Shown here one piece after another: positions 5,001 through 5,665 of a DNA stretch of 5,665 nucleotides. Under the pieces are notes generated by a model, which saw only the letters and a list, made by a program, of their open reading frames with translations, ran no database searches and had not been told where the DNA came from. The stretch spans positions 1 through 5,665 of the forward strand of contig JAJTHO010000159.1 of NCBI GenBank assembly GCA_021297975.1, written 5' to 3'. Every line of letters begins with the position of its first letter. Positions within the stretch are counted from its first letter, which is position 1. Both the position numbers and the translations under genes were made by a program. The DNA comes from Alphaproteobacteria bacterium (GTDB lineage Bacteria > Pseudomonadota > Alphaproteobacteria > JAJTHO01).

Positions 5001-5047
5001 CCCTCCGAAGGCAAAGGTCAGAAGTTCGAATCTTCTCGGGTGCGCCA
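5001..5047 (+). other. Right attachment site: 3' half of tRNA-Arg(CCG)
   Basis: The sequence reads as the 3' half of a tRNA. It contains an anticodon loop CTCCGAA (5003-5009) with anticodon CCG, the 3' anticodon stem GGCAA, variable loop AGGTC, T-arm AGAAG/TTCGAAT/CTTCT (5020-5036), 3' acceptor CGGGTGC, discriminator G and CCA at 5045-5047. The bases before the loop pair only in part with GGCAA, and there is no D-arm or 5' acceptor strand upstream. It is therefore not a working tRNA but the duplicate 3' end left when an element integrates into a tRNA gene. The intact gene should be at the other end of the element. The crossover probably lies in the anticodon stem-loop. Confidence 0.85.
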
Positions 5048-5050
5048 GGC

Positions 5051-5665
5051 TGTAACCGGTATATTCTTGAGAGAAGGTATACAGATTATACCGAAGACAT
5101 GGTATACAGTTTATGATTAAAAGGATTGTCGATAGGTTCTAATCGACAGGTATTGAGATCGAAGTAACCTAGATCATATTTCATGAAGGAAACAAGCCAG
5201 GTGTCATCGTCGGTTTGTGTAATGCCTACATGTTGGCCTCCCAAGACAGTTGAGACGTTGATTTTCTTTTTTCCGAGGCAGATTCTGCCGCAGTGGGTGA
5301 CCGTGACGGTTTTGTCGGCAAAGGGGTAGTCAACATCCGGCAAGCCACGATAAAGCGCGGTTGAGGGTGTATACAGCTCGGCCGGATAGTGTTGGGCAAT
5401 GCCCTGATGCGGTCGGTGGTGGTTGTATACGTCGATAAAGGCATCAAACTTGGCTTGCTGCTGTAAAAGATTAAAAGCAGGCGGTTTGGCGGTTTCCTGT
5501 TTTAAGGTGCGGTGCATGCGTTCATGGCGGCCGTTTTGTTGGGGATTACCGGGTTTAATCCGTTCGATATCAATACCAAGACGCAGCCACCAGACGCTGA
5601 GCCTGCTTAAACCATACAACGCATTCGGGCTGGCAAAAGGGAGTCCGTTATCGCTGCGAATGGCC
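5051..5665 (-). mobile_element. IS481-family insertion sequence, partial
   Basis: The right-hand part of an IS481-like element is present, with its transposase gene running leftward into it. The likely terminus is the TGT at 5051-5053 (TGTAACCGG onward), because IS481 ends usually begin with TGT. It lies 35 bp past the transposase stop and only 3 bp after the CCA of the tRNA fragment. The 9-bp repeat GGTATACAG at 5076-5084 and 5101-5109 lies near this end. The other terminus and the target duplication lie beyond the window. Confidence 0.75.
5086..5665 (-). CDS. IS481-family transposase, C-terminal part
   Basis: The frame is open from the right edge and ends at TAA 5088-5086, giving 192 visible residues. 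It carries the integrase core (rve) signature of IS481 transposases. IRSDNGLPFAS has the second catalytic Asp at fragment residue 5. GLSRLSVWWLRLGI and IKPGNPQQNGRHERMHRTLK follow, with the catalytic Glu at fragment residue 48. YNHHRPHQGI and the usual tail ending NPFNHKLYTMSSV come last. Such enzymes cut and join the IS ends with a DDE active site. The N-terminal helix-turn-helix and first Asp lie outside the window. The visible part has no frameshift or early stop, so the copy may be intact. A TTG at 5619 could be mistaken for a start, but the family sequence clearly continues upstream of it. Confidence 0.92.
   Translation of the reverse strand, partial: AIRSDNGLPFASPNALYGLSRLSVWWLRLGIDIERIKPGNPQQNGRHERMHRTLKQETAKPPAFNLLQQQAKFDAFIDVYNHHRPHQGIAQHYPAELYTPSTALYRGLPDVDYPFADKTVTVTHCGRICLGKKKINVSTVLGGQHVGITQTDDDTWLVSFMKYDLGYFDLNTCRLEPIDNPFNHKLYTMSSV

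Larger units (their letters stand above)
1..5047. mobile_element. Integrative element (satellite- or island-like), right part
   Basis: The element is inferred from a tyrosine integrase gene next to a partial tRNA (3' half of tRNA-Arg), plus AlpA-like, small HTH and primase-like genes in one leftward operon. This gene set is typical of P4-like phage satellites and other tRNA-integrated islands. Its right boundary is the CCA end of the tRNA fragment. The left boundary and the intact tRNA gene lie outside the window, so size and type (satellite, defective prophage or mobilizable island) cannot be settled. No capsid, portal, terminase, relaxase or conjugation gene is visible here. The toxin-antitoxin operon and the A+T-rich 553-aa gene look like cargo. 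Confidence 0.75.

Noticed and set aside
4853..5014. A 54-residue N-terminal extension of the integrase frame up to an ATG at 5014
   Set aside because: It would read through the tRNA fragment and the repeat region, has no ribosome binding site at its start and lies outside the family's N-terminal domain. The ATG at 4852 has GGAGA 8 nt upstream.
4960..5047. A complete tRNA gene
   Set aside because: There is no D-arm, no 5' acceptor strand and only a partial 5' anticodon stem, so only the 3' half is present.
5076..5092. A terminator hairpin after the transposase (GGTATA/TATACC)
   Set aside because: The stem is only 6 bp and A+T-rich, has no T-tract in the right direction and overlaps the stop codon.

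Overview
The window holds the right-hand end of an integrated mobile element, cut off on the left, followed directly by part of an insertion sequence, cut off on the right. The best guess for the host is an alphaproteobacterium. The 3' half of a tRNA-Arg(CCG) resembles the alphaproteobacterial form, and the integrase, AlpA-like, HTH and primase-type genes resemble those of alphaproteobacterial islands and satellites. This is recognition from memory, not a database result. Composition is uneven: 40 of 60 bases are G+C at 4321-4380 (integrase), but only 14 of 60 at 2101-2160 (the large unknown gene).

Layout from left to right. Positions 1-898 carry a tightly packed leftward operon: an AlpA/excisionase-like regulator (75 aa), a winged-helix HTH protein (100 aa, ATGA overlap), a 35-aa ORF, and the first 87 residues of a probable primase/helicase-type replication protein (TAATG overlap). 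Positions 1003-2664 hold a leftward, A+T-rich gene for a 553-aa protein I do not recognise. After a 0.2-kb divergent intergenic region, 2862-3582 is a rightward toxin-antitoxin operon of the HigB/Gp49-like plus Xre type. It has a clear promoter with a perfect 16-bp palindrome as likely operator, and a 35-aa third cistron that looks like a collapsed second antitoxin gene. Positions 3590-4852 encode a leftward tyrosine integrase of the DUF4102 type with all catalytic residues visible. Next come a repeat-bearing attachment region (4877-5000) and the 3' half of a tRNA-Arg (about 5001-5047), read as the right attachment site. From about 5051 to the window end is the 3' part of an IS481-family transposase gene with the IS terminus.

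Read together, the integrase recombines the element into tRNA-Arg(CCG). The AlpA-like and HTH proteins probably control excision and expression, and the primase-like gene probably serves replication. The toxin-antitoxin pair and the 553-aa gene occupy the integrase-proximal stretch where such islands and phage satellites usually carry accessory cargo. The intact tRNA-Arg gene is expected beyond the left edge. The 553-aa protein is the best candidate for something undescribed, but its function cannot be read from the sequence.
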